From assembly GCF_024198175.1 (NCBI RefSeq), contig NZ_JAJVKV010000004.1, positions 1 to 64,000 of the forward strand: 64,000 nt of DNA. The letters are read 5' to 3'. Below, one piece after another: positions 8,897 to 17,042 of the stretch (the stretch's first letter is position 1; each line of letters begins with the position of its first letter). The notes below the pieces were generated by a model. The model saw nothing but the letters and a program-made list of their open reading frames with translations. It was not told the origin of the DNA and made no database searches. The translations under genes and the position numbers were made by a program. The DNA comes from Pyxidicoccus xibeiensis (lineage in GTDB: Bacteria; Myxococcota; Myxococcia; Myxococcales; Myxococcaceae).

Positions 8897-9295
8897 ATGG
8901 GTGCATGGGGCTCAGGAAATTTCGAGAACGACGCGGTTTTGGACTGGGTTTCCACTCTGAAAGGATGGCAATCCGTCAAGGCAGTGTTGGAGTACGTGGC
9001 GCGTGCCTCTCGGGATGCGTATTTAAGCGCAAATGTTTGCTGCACTTCGCTCGGGGCAGCTGAAATCGTCGCCGCGTGCATTGGGCAGCCCAGCGTGGAG
9101 AGCCCCGAAGCGGTGAAGTCCTGGGTCGCTGCGAATCGGAATGGATGCAGCGACGAGCTGCGGTCGCTTGCCACAACTGCCACACGTAGAATTGAAGCAG
9201 AGTCCGAACTCCAAGAACTGTTCGACGAGGGGGCGAGAAACGAGGAGTGGCATGCCGTGGTGTCGGACTTGCTGCGCAGGCTCTCTTCTGCGTGA
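8897..9295 (+). CDS. DUF4259 domain protein
   Basis: 132 residues beginning MGAWGSGNFENDAVLDWV, the signature opening of DUF4259 proteins (usually MGAWGxGxFxNDxAxDW). A GGAGGG ribosome binding site lies at the usual distance before ATG 8897. It is helical, with no signal or membrane segment. The function of DUF4259 is not established; members are common in bacterial accessory regions, some beside toxin genes. The gene stands alone between an RHS locus and an IS relic. Confidence 0.85.
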   Translation: MGAWGSGNFENDAVLDWVSTLKGWQSVKAVLEYVARASRDAYLSANVCCTSLGAAEIVAACIGQPSVESPEAVKSWVAANRNGCSDELRSLATTATRRIEAESELQELFDEGARNEEWHAVVSDLLRRLSSA

Positions 9296-9403
9296 GCATT
9301 GCAGGCGCTTGCGGCGAGGGCGTGTTCGTGTCTCGGCTGTGACGGCAACGGGAGCCAACGCGTGATTGGTTGTACGCTTGAGCCAAGCCTGATGCGTTCT
9401 CGC

Positions 9404-9595
9404 GAGGTCGGACTTGAAGAAGGGCCGTCATGTCGCGGGGTTATGCGCGAGAGGGCGTGACCGGGTTCGCACACGCCTCGGCAGGTCCCCAGCGGTTCGC
9501 TTCCCTGGTTGGTGGGGCAGGCCAGGACGGACAAGGACCAGGGCAAGCCCGGCGCGCTCACCGCGAGGAGCGGGCAGGCGCAGACAGGGCTCTAG
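9404..9595 (+). pseudogene. Decayed relic of an IS3-family orfA
   Basis: The stretch 9512-9575 reads, in one frame, QARTDKDQGKPGALT, against ARTDRGQGKPGALT in OrfA of the intact IS at 751-1065. Upstream, in shifted frames, EVGLEEG matches the OrfA helix-turn-helix region (LVLEEG). Stops and frameshifts break the sequence and neither orfB nor terminal repeats were found nearby. It is therefore an old, partly deleted copy of a related element. Confidence 0.7.
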
Positions 9596-9604
9596 GGGCT
9601 CTAA

Positions 9605-9784
9605 ATGTCATACCCATCGATCAAGGTCGCTGCTCAGTGCTCTCGCTGTGGTTCTCCCGGGCAAGAGACCTGCGTGGTGTCGGCAAGCTCGGGGGAGGTC
9701 CGCTTTTCAATCTCGTTCAGGTGTGGCGTGTGCGCTCATGCATTCGAGGCTGGGCTGATGACAAGGGCGTACTGGATGACATGA
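9605..9784 (+). CDS. Small zinc-ribbon protein (N-terminal half of a split gene?)
   Basis: 59 residues. Two Cys pairs, CSRC (residues 12-15) and CGVC (40-43), form a probable zinc ribbon (QCSRCGSPGQETCVV ... FSISFRCGVCAHAFEA). AGGGG at 9594-9598 lies six bases before ATG 9605. The stop overlaps the next start as ATGA (9781-9784). Reading on in the next gene's frame across 9757-9785 gives DDKGVLDDMRGLFYQANGCW, a natural continuation of the ribbon, so one base may have been lost near 9765 and the two frames may once have been one protein. Translational coupling of two proteins is the alternative. Confidence 0.6.
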   Translation: MSYPSIKVAAQCSRCGSPGQETCVVSASSGEVRFSISFRCGVCAHAFEAGLMTRAYWMT

Positions 9785-10035
9785 GAGGGCTGTTCTATCA
9801 GGCGAATGGCTGTTGGAGATTGATGGTTCTTGGGCTGGGGCCCGACAAGGCCGAAGCAATGCGCGGACTGCGCGCGCGACTCGGCCTGAGCATTGCGGAA
9901 CTGGGAGACCTGCTACGCAGAGCCCCTGCCGAGGTGGCACAAGGAACAAGAGTAGAGATCGATGCTCTTGGAGATGCCCTCGCGCCACTGGTGTCGTCGC
10001 AAAGATCGAACGCTGCTAGCGGGCTCGCGCTGTAG
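9781..10035 (+). CDS. Ribosomal protein L7/L12 C-terminal-like small protein
   Basis: 84 residues. WRLMVLGLGPDKAEAMRGLR and LGLSIAELGDLLRRAPAEVA follow the pattern of the bL12 C-terminal domain (V.L...GP.K...I..LR...GL.L.EA..LV..AP..V..G), though it lacks the N-terminal dimerisation domain and is far too short to be the ribosomal stalk protein. It overlaps the preceding zinc-ribbon frame by ATGA and is probably the C-terminal half of the same ancestral gene. It converges on rlmN with nine bases between the stops. Its function is unknown. Confidence 0.6.
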   Translation: MRGLFYQANGCWRLMVLGLGPDKAEAMRGLRARLGLSIAELGDLLRRAPAEVAQGTRVEIDALGDALAPLVSSQRSNAASGLAL

Positions 10036-10044
10036 TGAGCCGAC

Positions 10045-11106
10045 CTACGTGCTCGACTCCGGCCGCGGCATCACCGTGCCGCCATACTGCGTGGCCGCCA
10101 GCGTGCCGCACGCCGCGCCAATCTCCTTGCCGCCCGAGTACCGCCGCGCCACCGGTGACTTCAAGATCTGCAAGTAGTCCCGGAACGCGCTCAGCTCCTC
10201 GGGCGTGGGCGGCAGGTACTTCCCCGTGGGGTCCGTCACGTCGATGAGGTCCACCTTGATGGGGATGCCCTCGAACGCCGTCTTCAGCGCCTCCGCATCC
10301 TCGCGCCCCAGGTTGAAGCCGCTGATGGCCACGTAGGCAATCATCGCCCGCTCGCGCCGCACGGTGCTGTACTCGCGGATGGCCTCAATCAGCTCCGGCA
10401 GCGGGTGCGTCTTCTCAATCGGCAGCACCTGCGCCCGCTTCTCCGCAATCGCGCTCGTCACGGAGAAGGCCAGCCGGTACGGGTGCCCCTCGCGCGTGTA
10501 GCGGCGAATCGCCGGCACGTGGCCCGCCGTGGAGAACGTAATCGCGTCACCGGCAATGGAGAGCCCCGCCGGGTGGCGCAGGATGTCCGCCGCGCGCAGC
10601 GTCTCCTTGTAGTTGAGCAGCGGCTCGCCCATGCCCATGAAGACGACGCCGCGCACCGGCCGGTCCGCCTCCGCGCGCACCTGCAGCACCTGGTCCAGGA
10701 TCTCCCAGGTGTGGAGGTTGCGCTTGAAGCCCAGCTTCCCCGTCATGCAGAAGTCGCACGCCAGCGCGCAGCCCACCTGGCTGGACACGCAGATGACGTA
10801 CTTCTCCTCGAAGATGGGGATGCGCACCGCCTCCACCCGCCCTCCCAGCGGCGAGTCGAAGAGGTACTTCACGAAGCCGTCGTCCGCCCGGCGCCGCTCC
10901 ACCACCTCCAGCCGGGGCAGCTCCGCATGCGCCTTCAGGTGGTCCGCGACGCGGCGTGGCACCTGCCGCGCGCCCGCCACCTCCTCCACGGACTGCGCAC
11001 CGTGGGCAAAGACGGCCGCGAACACCTTGCGCACGGCGGTGGGGGACGGGGTGAGCGGGGCGAGCGCCGCCTCCAGCTCCGGGAGCGACAGTTGCTTCAG
11101 GTTCAC
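10045..11106 (-). CDS. rlmN: 23S rRNA/tRNA (adenine-C2)-methyltransferase RlmN
   Basis: 353 residues. This radical SAM enzyme methylates C2 of A2503 in 23S rRNA and of A37 in some tRNAs. The cluster Cys113-x3-Cys117-x2-Cys120 (CALACDFC) is clear, as are GVVFMGMGEPLLNY and TFSTAGHVPAIRR. Cys333 (IGAACGTLA) is the methyl-carrying cysteine near the C terminus, so the active site is complete. The start chosen is GTG 11106, which overlaps the stop of the anti-sigma gene as GTGA. An upstream in-frame start would run deep into that gene and is not credible. It is the last gene of the leftward sigma/anti-sigma/rlmN set. Confidence 0.93.
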   Translation of the reverse strand: MNLKQLSLPELEAALAPLTPSPTAVRKVFAAVFAHGAQSVEEVAGARQVPRRVADHLKAHAELPRLEVVERRRADDGFVKYLFDSPLGGRVEAVRIPIFEEKYVICVSSQVGCALACDFCMTGKLGFKRNLHTWEILDQVLQVRAEADRPVRGVVFMGMGEPLLNYKETLRAADILRHPAGLSIAGDAITFSTAGHVPAIRRYTREGHPYRLAFSVTSAIAEKRAQVLPIEKTHPLPELIEAIREYSTVRRERAMIAYVAISGFNLGREDAEALKTAFEGIPIKVDLIDVTDPTGKYLPPTPEELSAFRDYLQILKSPVARRYSGGKEIGAACGTLAATQYGGTVMPRPESST

Positions 11107-11414
11107 GACGCCGACTTGATCTTGGAGCGCAGGAACTCCTTCAGCTTCGAGGAGACCTCCTCCGGCATCCGCGCGGCCAGGGCCTTCTTGCACAGCCCCG
11201 ACGTGGCCCGGTACGTGCGCAAAAACTCCTCGCAGGGGCTGCACCCCGTCAGGTGCTCCTTGAGGTGACGCGCCTCCTCGTCGGACATCTGGCCGTCGAG
11301 GTACTCCAGCAGGAGGTTGATTGAGTCTTTACACGTGTACATCCGAACCTCGGCTGGCAGCGGCGCGCCCTCGTCCCTGATCTCGAAGATGCCGAGCCCC
11401 CCGTCGCGTTTCAC
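11103..11414 (-). CDS. Anti-sigma factor, zinc-finger (ZAS) type
   Basis: 103 residues from a GTG at 11414 that overlaps the stop of the ECF sigma gene (GTGA). An internal ATG at 11342 with GAGG before it would give 79 residues beginning MYTCKDSINLLLEYLDG, closer to the usual start of the family. The zinc-binding motif HLKEHLTGCSPC (H-x3-H-x2-C-x2-C with the HL pair) is present. There is no transmembrane segment, so it is a soluble anti-sigma, presumed to hold the adjacent ECF factor and release it on redox or metal stress. It is translated together with the sigma factor. Confidence 0.87.
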   Translation of the reverse strand: MKRDGGLGIFEIRDEGAPLPAEVRMYTCKDSINLLLEYLDGQMSDEEARHLKEHLTGCSPCEEFLRTYRATSGLCKKALAARMPEEVSSKLKEFLRSKIKSAS

Positions 11415-12025
11415 ATCCCGCGACTGTCCCGGTTGTAGAAATCATCGATGGCTTCACGGAGCGCGAGCCGGGCACGATGCAGGCGGCTCTTGATGGCGGG
11501 GATGGAGTCCCCCGTCACCTCTGAAATCTGTTCGTAACTGAGGCCGTCCACGTCTTTCAAGAGGAAGACTTCCCGGTAACCCTGCGGAAGCAGGTCGGTT
11601 GCCTGCTGGATGGCCGTGCCCAGCTCGGCGTCCAGGGCCTTCTCCTCGGCGTCCCGGCTCCAGTCCGTGACGGGGTAGTCAGCCAGCGTACCCCGCTCGG
11701 TGAACTCCGGGCCGGTGAGCTCCTGCTCGGCCGCCTGGGCCACCCGGCGGTGCCGCAGGCGCATGAGCGCATGGTTGGCGGCGATGCGGTGCACCCAGGA
11801 GCCGAAGGCGGCGTCCCCCCGGAAGTCCCGGAGGTGTTGATAGGCCGACAGAAAGGTGTCCTGGGTGATTTCGGCCGCGTCCGCGTCGGAGCGCGTCATC
11901 CGGAGGGCCAGGCCGTACACCTTGTCCCGGTGCGCATCCACCAGGGCCTCGAAGGCGGCGACCTCCCCATCCTGTGCGCGAGCGAGGAGCTGGCGATCCT
12001 CTTCCCTGGCGACCTCGTCGGACAT
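11411..12025 (-). CDS. ECF-family RNA polymerase sigma factor
   Basis: 204 residues from ATG 12025. Region 2 (FEALVDAHRDKVYGLALRM, DAAEITQDTFLSAYQHL, FGSWVHRIAANHALMRLRH) and region 4 (LLPQGYREVFLLKDVDGLSY, SEVTGDSIPAIKSRLHRARL) are both complete. A longer version from TTG 12064, overlapping the mpg stop, is possible but lacks a ribosome site and adds an atypical N terminus. It is followed by its likely anti-sigma factor with a GTGA overlap, which suggests the usual sigma/anti-sigma partnership. Confidence 0.92.
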   Translation of the reverse strand: MSDEVAREEDRQLLARAQDGEVAAFEALVDAHRDKVYGLALRMTRSDADAAEITQDTFLSAYQHLRDFRGDAAFGSWVHRIAANHALMRLRHRRVAQAAEQELTGPEFTERGTLADYPVTDWSRDAEEKALDAELGTAIQQATDLLPQGYREVFLLKDVDGLSYEQISEVTGDSIPAIKSRLHRARLALREAIDDFYNRDSRGM

Positions 12026-12060
12026 GGCGGGGCGCACCCAACCAGCCAGAAGGCCATCCG

Positions 12061-12645
12061 TCAAGGCTGGTTACGAGCCCCCTTGGACGGCGCCCGACTG
12101 ACGTGTCGACTATCCCGGACCCACAGCCGGAAGGGTTCTGCCGCCCACGCCCCGGCGTAGTCCACGCCGATGCGGGGCCCCCGCGCCACCTGGGACTCGG
12201 GGACGGGCGCTCCCGGCAGCAGGTGCAGCCCCGGGGCGCAGAGGTCCGCCCGGTTGTGCCCCCGGCCAATGCCCAGGGCCTTGCACAGCCGCCCGGGCCC
12301 GTCCGTGCGCTCCCCCGGCGCCAGCCCCTCCACCGGCTCCACCGCCCGGATGAGCACCGCGGCGCCCACCCCCTCCTGGTCCGTCACCACGTTGAAGCAG
12401 TGGTGCATCCCATAGATGAGGTAGATGTAGGCGCGCCCCGCGGGCCCGAACATGACCTCCGTCCGGGGCGTCACCCCCTTGGAGGCATGGCAGGCCAGGT
12501 CGTGCTCCCCGATATAGGCCTCGGTCTCGACGATGCGGCCCACGCGCCGCTGCCCCCCTGCTTCCACCACGAGCAGGGTGCCGAGCAGCTCGCGGGCCAC
12601 CACCAGGGCGGGACGCTCATAGAAGGATACCGGCAACCAGTTCAC
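12061..12645 (-). CDS. mpg: 3-methyladenine (methylpurine) DNA glycosylase
   Basis: 194 residues, the normal length of bacterial AAG/Mpg proteins. It excises alkylated purines in base excision repair. Family blocks are visible: RELLGTLLVV, VGRIVETEAYIGEHDLACHA (containing the catalytic Glu of ETEAY), MFGPAGRAYIYLIYGMHHCFN, VLIRAVEP and GPGRLCKALGI. It lies directly upstream of the ECF sigma gene on the same strand, and is divergent from malQ, with about 130 bases for the two promoters. Confidence 0.94.
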   Translation of the reverse strand: MNWLPVSFYERPALVVARELLGTLLVVEAGGQRRVGRIVETEAYIGEHDLACHASKGVTPRTEVMFGPAGRAYIYLIYGMHHCFNVVTDQEGVGAAVLIRAVEPVEGLAPGERTDGPGRLCKALGIGRGHNRADLCAPGLHLLPGAPVPESQVARGPRIGVDYAGAWAAEPFRLWVRDSRHVSRAPSKGARNQP

Positions 12646-12776
12646 CCGGGAATTGTACTGTCAGACACCCACGCGTGCCGCCGCGCCGCCATTCGTCAGG
12701 CAGCGGAGCGCCCGTTGCAATCGGCGTGTCGGAGGAGTTCACACCGGCGCGGGGCTGGGGCAGATTGCGACGCACC

Positions 12777-14327
12777 ATGTCCACACCCGGCCGGCTCTCC
12801 GGTCTCCTGCTTCCGCTCTTCTCGCTGCGCTCCCAGACGGACTTCGGCATTGGCGACTTCGGCGCCCTCGACGGCCTGTTCACCTGGATGAAGGCCGCGC
12901 GCCAGCGCCTGCTGATGGTGCTGCCGCTGCTGCCCACGGCGCCGGGAGACCCGAGCCCCTACTCCACCCGCTCGGCCTTCGGCCTCAACCCGCTCTTCAT
13001 CGACCTGCAGCAGCTGCCGGAGTTCACCGCCTCCGGAGGCGAGGCCGCCCTCTCCGAGGCGCAGCGCCGGCAGCTCGGCGAGGCCCGCGCCGCCCCGCGC
13101 GTGCGCTACGACCTGGTGTTCCCGCTCAAGGACGCCGCCTTCGCGCGCGCCTTCGACACCTTCGAGCAGCAGCACTGGGCCGCGAAGACGGACCGCGCGA
13201 AGGCCTTCAGCCAGTGGCGGGACGCCCAGGGCGAGTGGCTGGAGAGCTACGCCCTCTTCACCGCCATCAGCGAGCAGGAGGACCGCCGCGCCTGGTGGGA
13301 GTGGCCCGAGGGGCTGCGCACCCGCCAGCCCGAGCCCCTGGCCGCCAAGTCCAAGGAGCTGGAGCGCCGCGTGCGCTACCACGCGTGGCTCCAGTGGGTG
13401 GCCGAGCAGCAGTGGGACGCGGCGCGTGAGCAGGCCAAGGCGAAGAGTGTCCTGCTGTGCGGCGACGAGCCCTTCATCATCGGCCAGGACAGCGCGGACT
13501 GCTGGGCCCACCCGGACATCCTCCGGCGCGACGCGCGCCTGGGCGTGCCCCCGGACGACTTCTCCGCCACCGGCCAGGACTGGGGCCTGCCCTACTTCGA
13601 CTTCGCCGCCATGGAGAAGGACGACTACGCGTGGCTGAAGAAGCGCGCGAAGAAGGCGGCCAGCTACTATGACTTGCGCCGCGTGGACCACGCGGTGGGC
13701 TACTTCCGCCAGTGGATTCGCGACGAGCAGACGCCCACCGGGCGCTTTGTCCCGCCGGACGAGGAGAGCCACAAGCGCCTGGGCGAGAAGCACTTCCGCC
13801 TGCTGTCGGAGGGCGCCGGCATCGTCGCCGAGGACCTGGGCGTGATTCCGCCCTTCGTGCGCCGCATCCTCGCGGACCTGAAGCTGCCCGGCTACCGGGT
13901 GATGCGCTGGGAGCGCGACGACAACACCTACCGCGACCCGCACCAGTTCCCCGCCGTGTCGCTCGTCACCACGGGCACCCATGACACGGACACCGTGGCC
14001 GAGTGGTGGGAGGGCGCCCGCGACGACGAGCGCCAGGCGGCCGCCCGCGCCTGGCCGGAGATGAACGGCGTGCCCGTCACGCGCGAGTTCACCCCGGAGG
14101 TGCACCGGGCCATGCTGGCCTCGTCGCTCAACTCCGGCAGTGATTTGTGCGTGCTGCCCTGGCAGGACATCCTCGGCACCCGGGACCGCATCAACCTGCC
14201 CGGCTCCATGAGCGACTCGAACTGGGCGTACCGCATCGCCCAGAACGCGAACGAGCTGCTCACCGACGAGCAGACGCGCGACGCCGCCAACCGGCTGGCC
14301 TGGCTCACCGCCTCCGCGCGGCGCTGA
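12777..14327 (+). CDS. malQ: 4-alpha-glucanotransferase (amylomaltase)
   Basis: 516 residues from ATG 12777 (MSTPGRLSGLLLPLFSLRSQ). GH77 enzyme that transfers alpha-1,4-glucan segments in maltodextrin and glycogen metabolism. It has the family start LRSQTDFGIGDFGAL, the PLLPTAPGDPSPYS loop, the nucleophile Asp304 (RRVDHAVGYFRQW), acid/base Glu352 (GIVAEDLGVI) and Asp403 (TTGTHDTDTVAEWW). An extension upstream of 12777 is in frame but has no family match. It is divergent from mpg. A GGGGGCCCCC palindrome at 14363-14372 follows it and may end transcription. Confidence 0.94.
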   Translation: MSTPGRLSGLLLPLFSLRSQTDFGIGDFGALDGLFTWMKAARQRLLMVLPLLPTAPGDPSPYSTRSAFGLNPLFIDLQQLPEFTASGGEAALSEAQRRQLGEARAAPRVRYDLVFPLKDAAFARAFDTFEQQHWAAKTDRAKAFSQWRDAQGEWLESYALFTAISEQEDRRAWWEWPEGLRTRQPEPLAAKSKELERRVRYHAWLQWVAEQQWDAAREQAKAKSVLLCGDEPFIIGQDSADCWAHPDILRRDARLGVPPDDFSATGQDWGLPYFDFAAMEKDDYAWLKKRAKKAASYYDLRRVDHAVGYFRQWIRDEQTPTGRFVPPDEESHKRLGEKHFRLLSEGAGIVAEDLGVIPPFVRRILADLKLPGYRVMRWERDDNTYRDPHQFPAVSLVTTGTHDTDTVAEWWEGARDDERQAAARAWPEMNGVPVTREFTPEVHRAMLASSLNSGSDLCVLPWQDILGTRDRINLPGSMSDSNWAYRIAQNANELLTDEQTRDAANRLAWLTASARR

Positions 14328-14408
14328 CGCCTCCCCTGCCCCGCGCCGGGGGCGCCAGGTCCGGGGGCCCCCTGTCTGGAGGCCCCTACCGGAGCGCTGG
14401 GTGCGCCG

Positions 14409-14717
14409 TCAGTCGATGCACTTCACCTGGCCGGGGAAGCCGTCGAACACGGCGCAGATGCGGCCTTCCTTGGCGCAGTCCAGCCGGTCGCAGATGGTGT
14501 CGGGGACGCAGAGGGCCGGCGAGCGGCCGAAGTCGAAGAACAGCTCCGCGCAGAACTCCAGCGGGTTCTCGCAGCCGAAGCTGCCGCAGTAATCCGAGCC
14601 CTCGAGGGTCTCCCCCTCCTTGAGGACCACGGCCTCGTCTTCATCCACGCCGCACGCGGAGCCGAGCACCGCCAGCGCAGAGAACAGCACGACTCTCATT
14701 CGCCAGGACAGGGACAT
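14409..14717 (-). CDS. Small Cys-rich lipoprotein
   Basis: 102 residues. The signal MRVVLFSALAVLGSACG points to lipidation at Cys22, counting from ATG 14717 (an ATG at 14699 is the alternative start). The mature part is acidic with about ten cysteines (CGSFGCE, LEFCAELF, ALCVPDTICDRLDCAKEG, RICAVF, VKC), which suggests a small disulphide-bonded surface protein. I do not recognise the family; Cys-rich lipoproteins of this kind are frequent in myxobacteria. It is divergent from tamA. Confidence 0.75.
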   Translation of the reverse strand: MSLSWRMRVVLFSALAVLGSACGVDEDEAVVLKEGETLEGSDYCGSFGCENPLEFCAELFFDFGRSPALCVPDTICDRLDCAKEGRICAVFDGFPGQVKCID

Positions 14718-14894
14718 AGGGGCCCAATCTGGCGCACCTCGGCCCGGCTTGCACGTCCAGGTATCTTCCCGGAGGGGACCGGGGCGGAACACCGGACACT
14801 GTTGACAGTCTACAGGTCGCGGAATGCGACACTGCCGCGTCTTTCTCCTGGCAAGGAGCGAGTCAGCCGCCGGCCTTCCGGCTATGAACGCCCC

Positions 14895-17042
14895 GTGGCC
14901 GCCGCCCTTCTCCGAACCCTCCGCCTTGCCACCGTCGCCGCGCTCCTGCTGGCCACTGCCTGCGCCACCACGCAGGAGCGGCCTGCCGGCCCCAAGGTCA
15001 ACGACCTCGAAATCCGGGGCACGGACCAGGTCGACGAGGGCGACATCAAGGAGCGCATCCTCACCTCGGAGTCGCCCTGGTGGGGCTTCTGGCCCTTTGG
15101 CGGGCCGCGCTACTTCGACGCCAACGCCTGGCAGGCCGACCTGCGCCGCATCCAGCGCTACTACCAGGCCCAGGGCTACTACGACGCGGCGGTCGTCGCC
15201 GCCGAGGTGAAGCCGGAGGGCGACGACGCGGTCGCCATCTCCGTGGAGGTGAAGGAGGGCGAGCCCACCCGCATCGGCGAAATCAAGGACACCGGGCTCA
15301 AGGAGGCGCTCCCGCCGGAGTTCGCGAAGGAGCACTACGCGCGGGTGATGGAGAAGCTGCCCCTCAAGGAGGGCGACATCTTCGAGGAAGCCGCCTGGGA
15401 GGAGACGAAGACCCTGGTCCTGGAGCGGCTGCGCGAGCTGGGCTACGCCGAGGCGGAGGTGGGCGGCGAGGTGCAGGTGGACCTGGCCAAGGACAAGGAC
15501 ACGGCGGCCACCGTGGAACTGCGCGTCCAGCCGGGCAAGCGCTACCGGTTCGGCAACACCTTCGTGGCCACGGACGCCAACCCCCAGGTGCCGCCGCGCC
15601 GCATCATCGAGCAGGTGCAGGGCGCGCTGAGCAAGGGGGACTGGTACAGCGAGACGAAGCTGGCGGAGGCCCAGGCGCGCGTCTTCCGGATGGGGGTGTT
15701 CGGCGCGGTGAAGGTGAACCGCGGGGCGCCGGACCGGGAGTCCGGCACGGTGCCGGTGGTGGTGGACGTGCGCGAGTCGCCCTTCCGCTCGGTGCGGCTG
15801 GGCGGCGGTGTGGGCGTGGACGCCGCCCGCCAGGAGGTGCGCGTGCTGGGCGAGTGGACCCACCGCAACTTCCGCGGCGGCCTGCGCCGGCTCACCGTAC
15901 GGGGGCGCGTGGGCTACGCCTTCATCCCCAACGTCCTGGACATCAAGGACAGCGGCCCCGTCTTCGAGGTGACGACGGAGTTCGAGCAGCCGCGCTTCCT
16001 CTTCCGGGACCTGCGCCTGCAGACGTCGATTACCGCGGAGCGCGGCCTGGAGCAGGCGTACGGCTTCCTCGGCGGGCGGGCGCTGGCGGGCGTCATCTGG
16101 CAGCCCCACCCCAGCTTCTCCGTCTTCCCCTCCTACAACCTCCAGCTCTACCGGCTCACCGGGCAGGTGAGCGCGGACGCGCGGGTGCCGCCCATCGTCC
16201 TGGGCTGCGGCACGGGCTCCTCCACCCAGTGCACCGTGGCGCTGAGCTTCCTGGACGTGACCTTCTCGTGGGACCGCCGGGACGACGCCATCGAGCCCCG
16301 GGACGGCTACTTCCTGGGCCTGTCGGTGCAGAAGGGCGGCGGCCCCTTCTTCGGCGACTTCACCTACGTGCGCCTGCTGCCGGACCTGCGCTTCTACCGG
16401 CCGCTGGACGAGGACAAGCGCTTCGTGGTGGCACTGAAGGTGCGGGCGGGCTCCCTCAACCCGGCGGGCGGCGGGCAGAGCTCCATCGTCACCCGCTTCT
16501 TCTCCGGCGGTGGCACCGCCATGCGGGGCTTCAACGGCCAGCGCCTGTCCCCCATGGTGGCCCTGCCCACCCTGGTGGACACGGACGGAGACGGCGTGCC
16601 GGAGACGGAGTCGCAGGAGGAGGAGTGGGACACCGTGCCCGTGGGCGGCAACAGCCTGTTGGAGACGTCCCTGGAGCTGCGCTACCAGTTCACCGAGAGC
16701 CTGATGCTGGCGGCCTTCTACGACACCGGCCTCGTCGGCATCGAAGACTTCTCCTCGTCCCGGGGGCCCAAGCTGTTCGGTCCTGACCACTACCATGCGG
16801 TGGGAATGGGGCTTCGCTACCTGACGGTCGTCGGCCCCATCCGACTGGACATCGCACGACGGTTGAACATCGGCAGGGGATTGCCCGTCTCCACCCCGGG
16901 GTACATCTATCCCGACTCCGGGGGCTGCTTCGGGATTGGAAGCAGCCGGAGTCCCAACGGCCCGACGTCTCCCGATGCAGCCTTCGCGGGTGCGCCGGAC
17001 GGGCTGTGTGCGCTGCACATCTCGATTGGAGAGGCGTTTTGA
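14895..17042 (+). CDS. tamA: TamA-like Omp85 outer-membrane protein
   Basis: About 715 residues from the GTG at 14895. It is an Omp85-family protein with N-terminal POTRA domains (about residues 35-280: VNDLEIRGTDQVDEGDIKER, RIQRYYQAQGYYDAAVVAAE) and a C-terminal 16-strand barrel carrying FFSGGGTAMRGFNGQRL (the Omp85 loop motif) and DIARRLNIGRG. The N terminus VAAALLRTLRLATVAALLLA runs into TACATT, more like a lipoprotein signal than a plain Sec signal. A frame from TTG 14802 is open but would bury the signal. With tamB it forms the TAM complex that moves lipids and some proteins to the outer membrane. Confidence 0.88.
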   Translation: MAAALLRTLRLATVAALLLATACATTQERPAGPKVNDLEIRGTDQVDEGDIKERILTSESPWWGFWPFGGPRYFDANAWQADLRRIQRYYQAQGYYDAAVVAAEVKPEGDDAVAISVEVKEGEPTRIGEIKDTGLKEALPPEFAKEHYARVMEKLPLKEGDIFEEAAWEETKTLVLERLRELGYAEAEVGGEVQVDLAKDKDTAATVELRVQPGKRYRFGNTFVATDANPQVPPRRIIEQVQGALSKGDWYSETKLAEAQARVFRMGVFGAVKVNRGAPDRESGTVPVVVDVRESPFRSVRLGGGVGVDAARQEVRVLGEWTHRNFRGGLRRLTVRGRVGYAFIPNVLDIKDSGPVFEVTTEFEQPRFLFRDLRLQTSITAERGLEQAYGFLGGRALAGVIWQPHPSFSVFPSYNLQLYRLTGQVSADARVPPIVLGCGTGSSTQCTVALSFLDVTFSWDRRDDAIEPRDGYFLGLSVQKGGGPFFGDFTYVRLLPDLRFYRPLDEDKRFVVALKVRAGSLNPAGGGQSSIVTRFFSGGGTAMRGFNGQRLSPMVALPTLVDTDGDGVPETESQEEEWDTVPVGGNSLLETSLELRYQFTESLMLAAFYDTGLVGIEDFSSSRGPKLFGPDHYHAVGMGLRYLTVVGPIRLDIARRLNIGRGLPVSTPGYIYPDSGGCFGIGSSRSPNGPTSPDAAFAGAPDGLCALHISIGEAF

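Noticed and set aside
12675..12776. N-terminal extension of malQ
   Set aside because: In frame but unlike any GH77 start; the ATG at 12777 begins the conserved region.
14802..14830. TTGACA box followed at 17 bases by TGCGAC as a promoter, or TTG as the tamA start
   Set aside because: The -10 match is poor, and the TTG start would bury the signal sequence. Neither is strong enough to list as a site.
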